Origin: Ancylobacter novellus
GTDB lineage: Bacteria > Pseudomonadota > Alphaproteobacteria > Rhizobiales > Xanthobacteraceae
Reading direction: 5' to 3'
Assembly: GCA_003241485.1 (NCBI GenBank)
Contig: QFQD01000035.1
Coordinates: 24,048 to 88,047, forward strand
Length of the DNA: 64,000 bases
In this document: in pieces, positions 1 through 9,259 of the stretch
Position numbering within the stretch: position 1 is the stretch's first letter
Layout of the letters: each line of letters begins with the position of its first letter
Translations under genes and position numbers: made by a program
Notes under the pieces: model-generated
The model's database searches: none
What the model saw: the letters and a program-made list of their open reading frames with translations, nothing else
Told to the model about the DNA's origin: nothing

Positions 1-578
1 ACCGCCTGAATGGAATAGGACTGACGACCGATTTCGGGCCGGCCGGAGCGGCCGATCGGCGGCTTCAAGGGGTAGTCGGCATCGACATTCGGCTCGACAA
101 GATAGAACTCGATCTCCGGCGCCACCACCGCCTTCCAGCCCTTCTTGGCGTAGAGGTCGACGACGTTCTTCAGCACCTGGCGCGGGGCGAGGTCCACCGG
201 GCGCCCGTCGCGATGATAGGCGTCATGGATGATCTGCGCGGTCGGATCCTGCGCCCAGGGAACCACCGACAGCGTCGAAAAATCCGGTTCCATCACCAGA
301 TCCGAATCGACGACGACCGAATCGACAAGATTGTCGTAAGGCGGATAATCGCCCGAAATGGTCTGGAAGAACACGCTCAGCGGCAGGTTCATGGTCGGGC
401 CGTTGAGGAATTTCGACACCGGCATGATCTTGCCGCGCCCGACGCCGGCAAGGTCCGGCACCGCGCATTCGATCTCGGTTATGCCGCGTGCCGCCATCCA
501 CGCCTTCGCCTCCTCGAGCGAGGCTACGCCGCGTGGAGAACTCACCGCGTCCTTCTCGGAACGCCTCTTCTTGGCCAT
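1..578 (-). CDS. puuA: Glutamine synthetase family protein, probable gamma-glutamylputrescine synthetase (5' part)
   Basis: Partial gene running off the left edge; 192 codons from the start are present. The protein has the glutamine synthetase layout: an N-terminal beta-grasp region (about residues 20-110, with GVGRGKIMP) followed by the start of the catalytic domain at PEIEFYLVEP (about 154-163). PuuA-type enzymes join glutamate to putrescine with ATP in the first step of the Puu pathway. That choice over ordinary GlnA is an inference from context: it diverges from a polyamine ABC transporter, and a PuuB-like oxidase lies downstream. The start is supported by GGGAAAG 7 nt upstream (586-592). 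Confidence 0.85.
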   Translation of the reverse strand, partial: MAKKRRSEKDAVSSPRGVASLEEAKAWMAARGITEIECAVPDLAGVGRGKIMPVSKFLNGPTMNLPLSVFFQTISGDYPPYDNLVDSVVVDSDLVMEPDFSTLSVVPWAQDPTAQIIHDAYHRDGRPVDLAPRQVLKNVVDLYAKKGWKAVVAPEIEFYLVEPNVDADYPLKPPIGRSGRPEIGRQSYSIQA

Positions 579-772
579 GATATCACTTTCCCGCTGCGCC
601 TTTCGCGCCTGCCGAGGCAACCATGCCCTCACGACAGCCGTCAAGGCACGCTGACGCTGCCTGTTTGCGGGCATGGTAAAATTGTTTGCATTGTGCCGTT
701 GAGCCGCCGCCCGAAGCCGGATAGCGTTCCTTCAAGAGCCGAACCATTCGGCCGGGGACAACGGGGCTAGGC

Positions 773-1948
773 ATGAGCACAGGCGTCGCCGAGAAGACGC
801 AGAAAACCGTCGGCGGCATCCGACGCAAATTCGCCCCCTGGAACGATCCGAGCGCGGTACCGCTGATCCGCTATCAGAACGTGACCAAGCGCTTCGGCGA
901 TTTCGTCGCCATCGACAACCTTTCCCTCGACATCTATGAGCGCGAATTCTTCGCGCTGCTCGGGCCCTCCGGCTGCGGCAAGACCACGCTGATGCGCATG
1001 CTGGCCGGCTTCGAGGATCCCACCTCCGGGCAGATCACCCTCGCCGGGCAGGACCTCGTGGGCACGCCGCCCTACAAGCGGCAGACCAACATGATGTTCC
1101 AGTCCTATGCGCTGTTCCCGCATATGAACGTGTGGGACAACATCGCCTTCGGCCTGCGGCAGGATGGCATGGAAAAGGGCGCCATCGCCGCCCGCGTCGA
1201 GGAGATGCTCAAGCTGGTCAAGCTTGAGAAATTCGCCAAGCGCAAGCCGCACCAGCTCTCCGGCGGCCAGCGCCAGCGCGTGGCGCTGGCCCGCTCGCTC
1301 GCCAAGCGTCCCAAGGTGCTGCTGCTGGACGAGCCGCTCGGCGCGCTCGACAAGAAGCTGCGCGAGGAGACCCAGTTCGAGCTCATGGATATCCAGATGG
1401 AGCTCGGCATGACCTTCCTGATCGTCACGCACGATCAGGAAGAGGCCATGACGGTCGCCGACCGCATCGCGGTGATGAACCACGGCAAGCTGGTACAGGT
1501 CGCCCCGCCCGCCGTCATCTACGAGCAGCCGGCCTCGCGTTATGTCGCCGAGTTCGTCGGCGACGTGAACATCCTGCCCGCCCGCATCGAATCTATCGCG
1601 CCCGGCCTGCTCACTTTGCGGCCGGAAGTGGCGCCCGACATGCCCTTCCTTGTCACGCAGGAGTGCCCGGCCGCCGTGGGCGACACCGTCGCCCTCGCGC
1701 TGCGCCCGGAAAAGCTGCGGGTCGAGCTGGAGCCGCCGGCCGATCCGAACGTGAACTGCCTGTCCGGCACCATCTGGGACATCGGCTATCTCGGCGACCT
1801 CTCCATCTATCATGTGGAACTTTCCGACGGCTCGCGCATCAAGGCCGCCAAGCCGAACCTCACCCGCATGGTCGAACGGCCCATCACCTGGGACGACAAG
1901 GTCTATGTCTCCTTCGCGCCGGATGCCGGCGTGATCCTGACGAGCTGA
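773..1948 (+). CDS. potG: Putrescine/spermidine ABC transporter ATP-binding protein
   Basis: 391-residue ATPase of a polyamine importer. Visible motifs: Walker A GPSGCGKTT (64-72), Q-loop FQSYALF (109-115), signature LSGGQRQR (162-169), Walker B KVLLLDEP (181-188), H-loop His220. A C-terminal TOBE/OB regulatory region follows from about residue 260, as in PotA/PotG/MalK-type ATPases. It is the first gene of potG-potH-potI, with 11 nt to the next start. The 40-residue N-terminal extension before the ABC core is typical of PotG rather than PotA. No substrate-binding protein (PotF) is in view; it may lie left of the window. Confidence 0.95.
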   Translation: MSTGVAEKTQKTVGGIRRKFAPWNDPSAVPLIRYQNVTKRFGDFVAIDNLSLDIYEREFFALLGPSGCGKTTLMRMLAGFEDPTSGQITLAGQDLVGTPPYKRQTNMMFQSYALFPHMNVWDNIAFGLRQDGMEKGAIAARVEEMLKLVKLEKFAKRKPHQLSGGQRQRVALARSLAKRPKVLLLDEPLGALDKKLREETQFELMDIQMELGMTFLIVTHDQEEAMTVADRIAVMNHGKLVQVAPPAVIYEQPASRYVAEFVGDVNILPARIESIAPGLLTLRPEVAPDMPFLVTQECPAAVGDTVALALRPEKLRVELEPPADPNVNCLSGTIWDIGYLGDLSIYHVELSDGSRIKAAKPNLTRMVERPITWDDKVYVSFAPDAGVILTS

Positions 1949-1959
1949 GGAGACAGGAC

Positions 1960-2871
1960 ATGGCGGGCAAGGCGAAGGGGCGCGGGCTGGTCGTCGCCAT
2001 CCCCTATCTGTGGCTGCTGGCGCTGTTCCTGGTGCCGTTCCTGATCGTCTTCAAGATCAGCCTGTCGCAGGACGCGATCGCGCAGCCGCCCTATTTTCCG
2101 ACCTTCGATCTGTCCGAGGGCTGGCAGGCGTTCAAGGACGCCTTTGCCGAACTGTCATTCGACAATTACGGCTATGTGCTGAGCTGGGACAACGAGTTCA
2201 TCGAGGCCTATGGCTCCAGCCTGTGGATCGCCGGCATCTCGACGCTTCTTCTGCTGCTGGTGGGCTACCCCATCGCCTACGGCATGGCGCGGGCGCCGAA
2301 ATCGATCCGCCCGACCCTGCTGATGCTGGTCATCCTGCCGTTCTGGACCTCGTTCCTGATCCGCGTCTATGCCTGGATCGGCATCCTCTCGCCGGAGGGG
2401 CTGCTCAACCAGCTTCTCATCGCGCTCGGCATCATCTCGCCGGATGCGCCGCTGCAGATCCTCGCCACCGACACGGCGGTCTATATCGGCATCGTCTATT
2501 CCTACCTGCCCTTCATGATCCTGCCGCTCTATTCGGCGCTGGAGAAGATGGACGAGACGCTGCTGGAAGCCGCCGCGGATCTCGGCTGCCCGCCCTTAGC
2601 GGCCTTCTGGAAGATCACCTGGCCGCTCTCGCTACCGGGCGTGTTCGCCGGCTGCCTGCTGTGCTTCATCCCGGCGGTGGGCGAGTTCGTCATCCCCGAC
2701 CTGCTGGGCGGTTCCGACACGCTGATGATCGGCAAGGTGCTGTGGACCGAATTCTCGGTGAACCGCTCCTGGACCGTGTCCTCGGCGGTCGCGGTGCTGC
2801 TGCTGATGGTGCTGGTGATCCCGATCGTGTTCTACCAGAACGTCCAGCAGCGCGAATTGGAGGGCCGCTAG
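1960..2871 (+). CDS. potH: Putrescine ABC transporter permease PotH
   Basis: 303-residue inner-membrane permease with about six hydrophobic segments, the first at residues 10-30. The EAA loop that docks to the ATPase is visible as EAAADLGCPPLAAFWKIT. The start is the ATG at 1960, preceded by GAGGAGA; upstream in-frame starts would lie inside potG. The stop codon TAG is followed directly by the potI ATG, so the two permease subunits are probably translationally coupled. Confidence 0.95.
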   Translation: MAGKAKGRGLVVAIPYLWLLALFLVPFLIVFKISLSQDAIAQPPYFPTFDLSEGWQAFKDAFAELSFDNYGYVLSWDNEFIEAYGSSLWIAGISTLLLLLVGYPIAYGMARAPKSIRPTLLMLVILPFWTSFLIRVYAWIGILSPEGLLNQLLIALGIISPDAPLQILATDTAVYIGIVYSYLPFMILPLYSALEKMDETLLEAAADLGCPPLAAFWKITWPLSLPGVFAGCLLCFIPAVGEFVIPDLLGGSDTLMIGKVLWTEFSVNRSWTVSSAVAVLLLMVLVIPIVFYQNVQQRELEGR

Positions 2872-3690
2872 ATGCGCAAGGGGCTCTCCTGGTTCAACGT
2901 CACCTCGATCGTGCTGGGATTTGCGTTCCTGTACATCCCGATCGTGCTGCTGGTGATCTACTCCTTCAATGCCTCGCGCCTCGTCACCGTGTGGGCCGGC
3001 TTCTCCACCCACTGGTATGGGCAGCTGCTGCAGAACGACCAGTTGCTCGACGCCGCCTGGGTGACGCTGCGCGTCGCCTTCATCACCGCCACGGTGGCGA
3101 CGGCGCTCGGCACCATGGCGGCCATCACGCTCACGCGCTATGGCCGCTTCTACGGCCGCACGCTGTTCTCGGGCATGATCTACGCCCCGCTTGTCATGCC
3201 GGAGGTCATCACCGGCCTGTCGCTGCTGCTGCTGTTCGTCGCCGTGGGCATTGATCGCGGCTTCTGGACCATCACGCTGGCCCACATCACCTTCACCATG
3301 TGCTTTGTCTGCGTGGTGGTGCAGTCGCGCCTCGTGACCTTCGACCGCAGCCTCGAAGAGGCGGCGCTGGATCTCGGCTGCCCGCCCTTCAAGACCTTCT
3401 TCGTGGTGACGCTGCCGATCATCCTGCCGGCGGTGATTTCCGGCTGGATGCTGGCCTTCACCCTCTCGCTCGACGATCTGGTCATCGCCAGCTTCACCAC
3501 CGGCCCCGGCGCGACCACGCTGCCGATGCGCATCTACAGCCAGGTGCGCCTCGGCGTGACGCCGGAGATCAACGCGATCTGTACCATCATGATCGGCATG
3601 GTGACGGTGATCGTGATCTTCGCCTCGATCATGACCAAGCGGCAGGAAATGGAGCGGCAGAAGGCCGAGCGGCTGGCGGCGGCGGGATAG
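2872..3690 (+). CDS. potI: Putrescine ABC transporter permease PotI
   Basis: 272-residue second permease subunit, starting on the base after the potH stop. It has an N-terminal hydrophobic segment and the EAA motif EAALDLGCPPFKTFFVVTLP, near-identical to the one in PotH as expected for the heterodimeric channel. The C terminus is charged (RQEMERQKAERLAAAG) and cytoplasmic. With PotG it completes the membrane part of a Type I polyamine importer. Confidence 0.95.
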   Translation: MRKGLSWFNVTSIVLGFAFLYIPIVLLVIYSFNASRLVTVWAGFSTHWYGQLLQNDQLLDAAWVTLRVAFITATVATALGTMAAITLTRYGRFYGRTLFSGMIYAPLVMPEVITGLSLLLLFVAVGIDRGFWTITLAHITFTMCFVCVVVQSRLVTFDRSLEEAALDLGCPPFKTFFVVTLPIILPAVISGWMLAFTLSLDDLVIASFTTGPGATTLPMRIYSQVRLGVTPEINAICTIMIGMVTVIVIFASIMTKRQEMERQKAERLAAAG

Positions 3691-3698
3691 GCGGCCTC

Positions 3699-4094
3699 GT
3701 GCTCTCCCACATCAATATCGGCATCGCCGATTTCCATCGCGCCTACAGCTTCTATGCGCCCCTGCTCGCGGAGCTTGGCCTGCAGTTGAAATTCGCCGAG
3801 CCCGAAAAGCACTGGGCCGGCTGGATGCAGCCCGGCGTGGCGCGCCCGCTCTTTCTCATCGGCCGCCCCTATGATGGCGGCCCCGCCGCTCCGGGAAACG
3901 GCCAGATGGCCGCTTTTCTGGCGACCGATCGTCCCACGGTCGAGCGTGTGCACGCGCTTGCCCTGCAGCTCGGCGGCACCGATGAGGGCGCGCCGGGCCT
4001 GCGCCCGCACTACCACGCGAATTATTACGGCGCCTATTTCCGCGATCCCGACGGCAACAAGCTGTGCGTGTGCTGTCACGATCCGGTGGCATGA
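3699..4094 (+). CDS. VOC (glyoxalase/bleomycin-resistance) family protein
   Basis: 131-residue single-domain protein, starting at a GTG 8 nt after potI. It opens with the family's LSHINIGIADFHRAYSFYAPLLAELG and ends with YGAYFRDPDGNKLCVCCH, the FRDPDGN pattern near the C-terminal metal-ligand strand of vicinal-oxygen-chelate proteins. The substrate cannot be told. The tight spacing suggests co-transcription with the polyamine transporter, but no role in polyamine metabolism is evident. Confidence 0.85.
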   Translation: MLSHINIGIADFHRAYSFYAPLLAELGLQLKFAEPEKHWAGWMQPGVARPLFLIGRPYDGGPAAPGNGQMAAFLATDRPTVERVHALALQLGGTDEGAPGLRPHYHANYYGAYFRDPDGNKLCVCCHDPVA

Positions 4095-4166
4095 GGCAGG
4101 CCTTGCTAGGTCTGTCCGCCTCCTGCGGCTAGACTTGGTGCGCGCCTCGAATCGGACCGCCCTGCC

Positions 4167-6023
4167 ATGCCTCTTCGCCTGCTGCCTCCCACCCTCGTCG
4201 ACCGCATCGCCGCGGGCGAGGTGGTCGAGCGCCCGGCGGCGGCGCTGAAGGAGATTGTCGAGAACGCGCTCGATGCCGGTGCCACCCGCATCGAGATCGT
4301 CATCGATGGCGGCGGGCGGCGCCTCATGCGCGTGACCGACGACGGTTGCGGCATGAAGGCGGACGAGCTGGCGCTGGCGGTGGAGCGCCATGCCACCTCC
4401 AAGCTCGACGACGAGGACCTGCTCGCCATTTCCACCCTCGGTTTTCGCGGCGAGGCACTGCCCTCCATCGGCTCGGTGGCGCGGCTTTCCATCACCAGCC
4501 GGCCGCAAGGGGCCGAGGCCGCGCACGAGATCCGCGTCGAGGGCGGCGTCAAGTCGCCGGTGAAGCCGGCCGCGCTCGGCTTCGGTACGCGGGTCGAGGT
4601 GCGCGACCTGTTCTATGCGACGCCGGCGCGGCTGAAATTCCTCAAATCCGAGCGCGCCGAGACGGCAGCGGCTGTCGATGCGGTGAAGCGGCTGGCCCTC
4701 GCCCGCCCCGATGTCGGCTTCACCATCATCACCGACGACCGTGGACCCATCACCTGGCCCGCGCGCGACGCCAATGCGGGCGGGCAGCGGGCGCGGATTG
4801 CCGATGTGCTGGGCCAGGACGTCGGCGCCAACGCGCTCGACGTCGACGGCAGGCGCGAGGGCGCGCGGCTCACCGGGCTGGCGGGACTGCCCACCTTTTC
4901 CAAGGCCAACTCCCTGTCGCAGTTCCTGTTCGTCAATGGGCGGCCCGTGCGTGACAAGGTGCTGATCGGCGCCATCCGCGCGGCCTATGCCGATCTGCTG
5001 CCGTCCGATCGCCACCCCGTGACCGCGCTTTTCCTCGATCTCGACCCGCGCGAGGTCGATGTGAACGTGCATCCGGCCAAGACCGAAGTGCGCTTCCGCG
5101 ACCCCGGCCTGATCCGCGCGCTGATCGTGCGCACGCTGATGGACGCGCTCACCGCCGGCGTGCCGCGCACCGCCTCCACCGCCGCCGACCGGCTGGCGCA
5201 GTTCGCGCGCAGCGATTTCACCCCGGGTTATCGCCCCGAGCCGCGCCCGGCCAACTACGACTGGACACGCTCCTGGGCGATGCCGGACGCGACGACGACG
5301 GGGACGATGGCTTCGGGCTTTCACGAGGCGCCGGCCCGGTTCGACTTCGACGAGACGGGACCGGGTGCCGGTCTCGGCCTTGCCCTCGCGCCCGGCGCCG
5401 ATGCGCGCGCGCACATGGCGGACGCCGCGATGCAGGTGATGGAGCGCCCACTCGGCGCCGCCCGCGCGCAGCTGCACGAGACCTACATCATCGCGCAGAC
5501 GACTGACGGCGTCGTCGTGGTGGACCAGCACGCCGCGCATGAGCGCATCGTCTATGAGAAGCTGAAGACCGCCATGGAGCGCGACGGCCTCGCCCGGCAG
5601 ATGCTGCTGGTGCCCCTCGTCGTCGAGCTCGACCCGTCCGAGGCCGCGCGGCTGGCCGAGCGGGCGGGGCCGCTGGAAAAGCTCGGCCTCGTCATCGAGC
5701 CCTTCGGCCCCGGCGCGCTCCTTGTTCGCGAGGTGCCCGCGCTGCTCGGCGATGCCGATGTAACGGCGCTGGTGCGCGAACTGGCCGAGCACGCCGCTGA
5801 ATGGGACGACGCGCTGCCGCTGGAGCGGCGCCTCTTGCACATCGCCGCCACCATGGCCTGCTACGGCTCGGTGAGGGCGGGGCGCCGGCTCAGGGTCGAG
5901 GAAATGAACGCGCTCCTGCGCGAGATGGAAGAGACGCCCAATGCCGCCCAGTGCAACCATGGCCGGCCGACATTCGTCACGCTGGCGCTGGCGGATATCG
6001 AACGCCTGTTCGCGCGCCGCTGA
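4167..6023 (+). CDS. mutL: DNA mismatch repair protein MutL
   Basis: 618-residue GHKL ATPase of methyl-independent mismatch repair. The N-terminal ATPase shows the conserved boxes AAGEVVERPA, ENALDAGA, DDGCGM and GFRGEAL; a transducer domain follows to about residue 330, then a low-complexity linker. The C-terminal dimerisation domain carries DQHAAHERIVYE, which fits the endonuclease motif DQHA(X)2E(X)4E, plus ACYGSVRAG and CNHGRP. This predicts a nicking-competent MutL, as usual in bacteria lacking MutH. It sits between polyamine genes with only 24 nt before puuB. Confidence 0.97.
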   Translation: MPLRLLPPTLVDRIAAGEVVERPAAALKEIVENALDAGATRIEIVIDGGGRRLMRVTDDGCGMKADELALAVERHATSKLDDEDLLAISTLGFRGEALPSIGSVARLSITSRPQGAEAAHEIRVEGGVKSPVKPAALGFGTRVEVRDLFYATPARLKFLKSERAETAAAVDAVKRLALARPDVGFTIITDDRGPITWPARDANAGGQRARIADVLGQDVGANALDVDGRREGARLTGLAGLPTFSKANSLSQFLFVNGRPVRDKVLIGAIRAAYADLLPSDRHPVTALFLDLDPREVDVNVHPAKTEVRFRDPGLIRALIVRTLMDALTAGVPRTASTAADRLAQFARSDFTPGYRPEPRPANYDWTRSWAMPDATTTGTMASGFHEAPARFDFDETGPGAGLGLALAPGADARAHMADAAMQVMERPLGAARAQLHETYIIAQTTDGVVVVDQHAAHERIVYEKLKTAMERDGLARQMLLVPLVVELDPSEAARLAERAGPLEKLGLVIEPFGPGALLVREVPALLGDADVTALVRELAEHAAEWDDALPLERRLLHIAATMACYGSVRAGRRLRVEEMNALLREMEETPNAAQCNHGRPTFVTLALADIERLFARR

Positions 6024-6047
6024 AGTCTGACATAGAGTGCCGGCACA

Positions 6048-7328
6048 ATGGCGTTGATTACCGATCACCCCAACAGCTGGTACGCCGCGACGGCGCATGA
6101 GCTGCCGCCCTACCCGCAGCTCACCGGCGTGGTGCGTGCCGATGTCTGCGTCATCGGCGGCGGCTATACCGGGCTCTCCGCCGCGCTGCATCTGGCCGAG
6201 GCCGGGCTCCAGGTCGTGCTGCTGGAGGCCTCACGCGTCGGCTCCGGCGCTTCGGGCCGCAATGGCGGGCAGATCCATTCCGGCCAGCGCCGCGACCAGG
6301 ACTGGCTGGAAGCCCGCGTCGGGCTCGACGATGCCAAGGCGCTGTGGAACATGGCGGAGGACGCCAAGGCGCTGCTGCATGCGCTCATCGCCCGCCATGG
6401 AATCGACTGCGACGTGCGCCCCGGCCTCATCGCCGCCGACCACAAACCGGCCTATGTCGCCCACAGCCACGCCTATGCCCGCCGGCTGAACGAGGTCTAT
6501 GGCTACGACAAGGCCGCGCCGCTCTCGCGCGAGGAGCTGCGTGCTCTGGTTGGCACCGACGTCTATTTCGGCGGCATGATCGATCATGGCGGCGGCCATC
6601 TGCATCCGCTCAACCTCGCGCTTGGACTGGCGAAGGCCGCGACCAAGGCCGGCGCCACGCTGTTCGAGCACTCGCGCGCGCGCTCCATCGAGGAGGCCGC
6701 CAAGGTGCGGGTGAACACGCCCAACGGGTCGGTGGAGGCCGACTGGGTGCTGGAATGCGGCGACGGGCTGCAGGACGGGCTGGACCGCCGCGTCGACAAT
6801 TACGTCATGCCGATCGCCAATTACATCGCCGCCACCGCGCCGCTTGGCGCGCGGGCCAAGGCGATCATCACCAATGACGCGGCGGTGGCCGACAGCCGCT
6901 TCGTGGTCAATTACTACCGCATCTCGTCGGACGGCCGCCTGCTGTTCGGCGGCGGCGAGAGCTATACGCGCCGGCTGCGCGCCAATCCCGGCGCCTTCGT
7001 GCGCCCCTATATGCTGAAGATCTTCCCGCAGCTGGAGGACGTGCGCATCGACTATGGCTGGGGCGGCATCCTCGGCATCACCATGAGCCGCATGCCCTTC
7101 GTGCGCAAACTCTCCCCGCGCGTGCTGACCGCCGCCGGCTATTCCGGCCAGGGCGTGATGCTGGCACCCTATTTCGGCATGCTGCTGGCGCGCGCCATCA
7201 AGGGCCAGCTCGGCGAGATGGACCTGCTCGCGCGCCTGCCGGTTCCGCCCTTCCCCGGCGGTCCGCTGATGCGCTGGCCGCTCCTGGTCGCGGGCCTGAG
7301 CTATTACGCTTTGCGCGACCGACTCTGA
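6048..7328 (+). CDS. puuB: FAD-dependent oxidoreductase, probable gamma-glutamylputrescine oxidase
   Basis: 426-residue DAO-family flavoenzyme. It has an N-terminal Rossmann motif GGGYTGLSAALHLAEAG (about 37-53), the FAD-contact segment GASGRNGGQIHSGQRRDQDW, and the late glycine motif GYSGQGVMLAPYFG. This matches the PuuB/OrdL group, which oxidises gamma-glutamylputrescine to the aldehyde with release of ammonia and peroxide. Assignment leans on nearby potGHI and the puuA-like gene; other amines are possible substrates. Confidence 0.85.
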   Translation: MALITDHPNSWYAATAHELPPYPQLTGVVRADVCVIGGGYTGLSAALHLAEAGLQVVLLEASRVGSGASGRNGGQIHSGQRRDQDWLEARVGLDDAKALWNMAEDAKALLHALIARHGIDCDVRPGLIAADHKPAYVAHSHAYARRLNEVYGYDKAAPLSREELRALVGTDVYFGGMIDHGGGHLHPLNLALGLAKAATKAGATLFEHSRARSIEEAAKVRVNTPNGSVEADWVLECGDGLQDGLDRRVDNYVMPIANYIAATAPLGARAKAIITNDAAVADSRFVVNYYRISSDGRLLFGGGESYTRRLRANPGAFVRPYMLKIFPQLEDVRIDYGWGGILGITMSRMPFVRKLSPRVLTAAGYSGQGVMLAPYFGMLLARAIKGQLGEMDLLARLPVPPFPGGPLMRWPLLVAGLSYYALRDRL

Positions 7329-7337
7329 GGACAGGAA

Positions 7338-7862
7338 TTGCTGGAATATGAGAGCTGGGCGCGCGACGCGCTCGCCTTTGTCGAGGCGCATGGCCACCTT
7401 GCGCCCTATATCGCCGGCGCGCTCGCCTTCGGTGAATCGCTGGCGGTGATCTCGCTCATCGTGCCCGCCACGATCATCCTTCTCGGCATGGGCGCGCTGA
7501 TCGAGGCCGGCGGCATCCCGCTGATGCCGGTATGGGCCGGGGCGACGGTGGGGGCGGCACTCGGTGACGCCTTGTCCTATTGGGTCGGGTTCCACTTCAA
7601 GCAGCACACCCGCAGGCTCTGGCCGTTCAGCCGGCATCCCGCCATGCTGGAGCGCGGCGAGCGCTTCTTCCAGCGCTTTGGCAGCTGGAGCGTGTTCATC
7701 GGCCGTTTCTTCGGACCGATCCGCGCGGTGATCCCGCTGGTGGCCGGCATGTTCGCCATGCCGCATTTCATCTTCCAGATGGCGAATATCGCGTCCGCCA
7801 TGCTCTGGGCTTTCGTGCTGCTGGCGCCGGGTGCGGCGGTGATGAAATTCTGGGGCGGCTGA
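7338..7862 (+). CDS. DedA family membrane protein
   Basis: 174-residue membrane protein of the DedA/SNARE-associated family, starting at a TTG with GAGGACAGG just upstream and overlapping the puuB stop region. Family hallmarks are visible: FGESLAVISLIVPATIILLG near the N terminus and FFGPIRAVIPLVAGMFAMP in the second half, which contain the conserved Glu and the G-x-x-R-x-x-x-P motif. DedA proteins are undecaprenyl-phosphate or lipid flippases and support membrane homeostasis. The specific role here is unknown. Confidence 0.9.
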   Translation: MLEYESWARDALAFVEAHGHLAPYIAGALAFGESLAVISLIVPATIILLGMGALIEAGGIPLMPVWAGATVGAALGDALSYWVGFHFKQHTRRLWPFSRHPAMLERGERFFQRFGSWSVFIGRFFGPIRAVIPLVAGMFAMPHFIFQMANIASAMLWAFVLLAPGAAVMKFWGG

Positions 7863-7965
7863 GGCGCCGGGGAGACGCGCGAGGGATGTGACGCCACATC
7901 AATTGTCAGTATTCTCCGCAGACGGAAAATACGCCGCGTGCTTCCCGACGACGAGATCACCGTGC

Positions 7966-8934
7966 ATGCCGCCCCAGGACCCAAGCCTACCCGTTGAGGA
8001 ACACCCCGAACTGGAGCCGGAAACGCTGGCCGCGTTGCTGCTCCGCATGTTCGAGTTCTCGCCGGTCGCCATGCTGATTTCCACCACCGGGCCGGAGGCC
8101 CACCGCTACCTCAAGGCGAACAAGGCCTTTCTTGAGTTGTCGGGCTTCAGCTGGGAGGAAATCGCCGGGCAGGACATGACCGCCGCCGGGCCGGCCATCG
8201 ACTCTCCCGCCCGCAACCGACGCCTGCGCCTGCTCGACGAGCAGGGCGGCTACCGGCTGGAAGAGGTCGAGATCAAGCATGCCAGCGGGCGTATCGTCCA
8301 CACGCTGGTGTCCTCGCAGCGCTCGATGATCAATGGCCTGACCTATGATTTCGACGTGCTGCTCGACGTGTCCGATCTCGTGGCGCTGCAGAAGGAGCGC
8401 GAACAGCAGCTCGCCAGCGCCGCCCGCACGGACGGATTGACCGGCCTGCCCAACCGCATGGCTTTCGATCTCAAGCTGGCCGAGCGCCTCGCTGCCGCCG
8501 GCACGGATACGCGCGTGGCGCTGGCGTTCATCGACCTCAACCGCTTCAAGCCGATCAACGACCGATACGGCCACAGCATAGGCGACGAGGTGCTGCGGGA
8601 GCTGGCGGCACGTCTGCTGCAAAATTGCGAGCAGGATGAAGTTGCCGCCCGCATCGGCGGCGACGAGTTCGCCATCATTCTCAACCTGCCCGCGGGAGAG
8701 ACCTCGAGCCTCGCCGCGCGGCTGGGCGGCATCGCCGCCGCGGTGTTCAGGCCGATCGCTATTGCCGAGGGAACGCTGCTTCAGGTGGGAGCGGCGATCG
8801 GCGTCGGCATACAGACGCGGGCGCACGACAGGGAGGCAGACTTGCTGCAGCTCGCCGACCGGCAAATGTACATCGCCAAGGCGACAGGAGAGCCCGTCTG
8901 CATCCGCATGGCAACGACGGATGAGGCCGGGTGA
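7966..8934 (+). CDS. PAS domain diguanylate cyclase (GGDEF)
   Basis: 322 residues from the chosen ATG. An N-terminal PAS-like sensor (about residues 20-130) is followed by a GGDEF domain beginning DGLTGLPNRMAFD and carrying an intact active site RIGGDEFA. The upstream inhibitory I-site is degenerate: glutamates occupy the positions of the usual RxxD Arg and Asp. It is predicted to be a soluble cyclase making c-di-GMP; no EAL domain or membrane segment is seen. The start is uncertain: a GTG at 7888 in the same frame would add 26 residues. Confidence 0.85.
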   Translation: MPPQDPSLPVEEHPELEPETLAALLLRMFEFSPVAMLISTTGPEAHRYLKANKAFLELSGFSWEEIAGQDMTAAGPAIDSPARNRRLRLLDEQGGYRLEEVEIKHASGRIVHTLVSSQRSMINGLTYDFDVLLDVSDLVALQKEREQQLASAARTDGLTGLPNRMAFDLKLAERLAAAGTDTRVALAFIDLNRFKPINDRYGHSIGDEVLRELAARLLQNCEQDEVAARIGGDEFAIILNLPAGETSSLAARLGGIAAAVFRPIAIAEGTLLQVGAAIGVGIQTRAHDREADLLQLADRQMYIAKATGEPVCIRMATTDEAG

Positions 8935-9022
8935 GGGGTTGCGTGAAGAAAGTTGATTCCGCGCGGGCGCCGAACGGCTGATGAGGCTGGAATCGCGGGA
9001 GCGGCAGGTAGCTCGGCGCGTA

Positions 9023-9259
9023 TTACTCGGCGGCTTCCTTGGGCGGCGTGTTCGACGGCTGCTTCTCGCGCCGCGCCTTGGCGGGGATGACGAGATCGAA
9101 CTCGGCGAGTTGCTCCTTGGTGGGCCAGGTCATGTCCTTGTCCCAGGCCCAATGCGCACGGATTTCCTCGTCCGACATGGCGTCGAACTTGGACCAGTCA
9201 AACTCCTTTGCGAGACGATACGCCTCTTCCAACTGCTTCTTGGTAGGCACGCCGTTCAT
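9023..9259 (-). CDS. brnA: BrnA-like antitoxin, short form without ribbon-helix-helix domain
   Basis: 78-residue protein beginning within the 3' end of the brnT-like gene (62-nt overlap). The middle FDWSKFDAMSDEEIRAHWAWD resembles the D-W-x-x-F-D-A-x-[ST]-D-E-E-I segment of BrnA antitoxins. Canonical BrnA goes on into a C-terminal ribbon-helix-helix DNA-binding domain; this one ends with a charged tail PAKARREKQPSNTPPKEAAE and no such domain. The frames just downstream show no missing domain, so a simple frameshift is unlikely. BrnA membership is inferred from the partner gene and this short match. Confidence 0.7.
   Translation of the reverse strand: MNGVPTKKQLEEAYRLAKEFDWSKFDAMSDEEIRAHWAWDKDMTWPTKEQLAEFDLVIPAKARREKQPSNTPPKEAAE

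Noticed and set aside
3534..6191. Long open frame on the minus strand opposite mutL
   Set aside because: It is rich in Arg, His, Gly and Ala, has no recognisable domain, and lies exactly antisense to mutL. This is the usual shadow frame of GC-rich coding DNA.
8935..9022. Search for a missing ribbon-helix-helix domain after brnA
   Set aside because: No frame in this stretch encodes an RHH-like segment, so a simple frameshift does not explain the short antitoxin.
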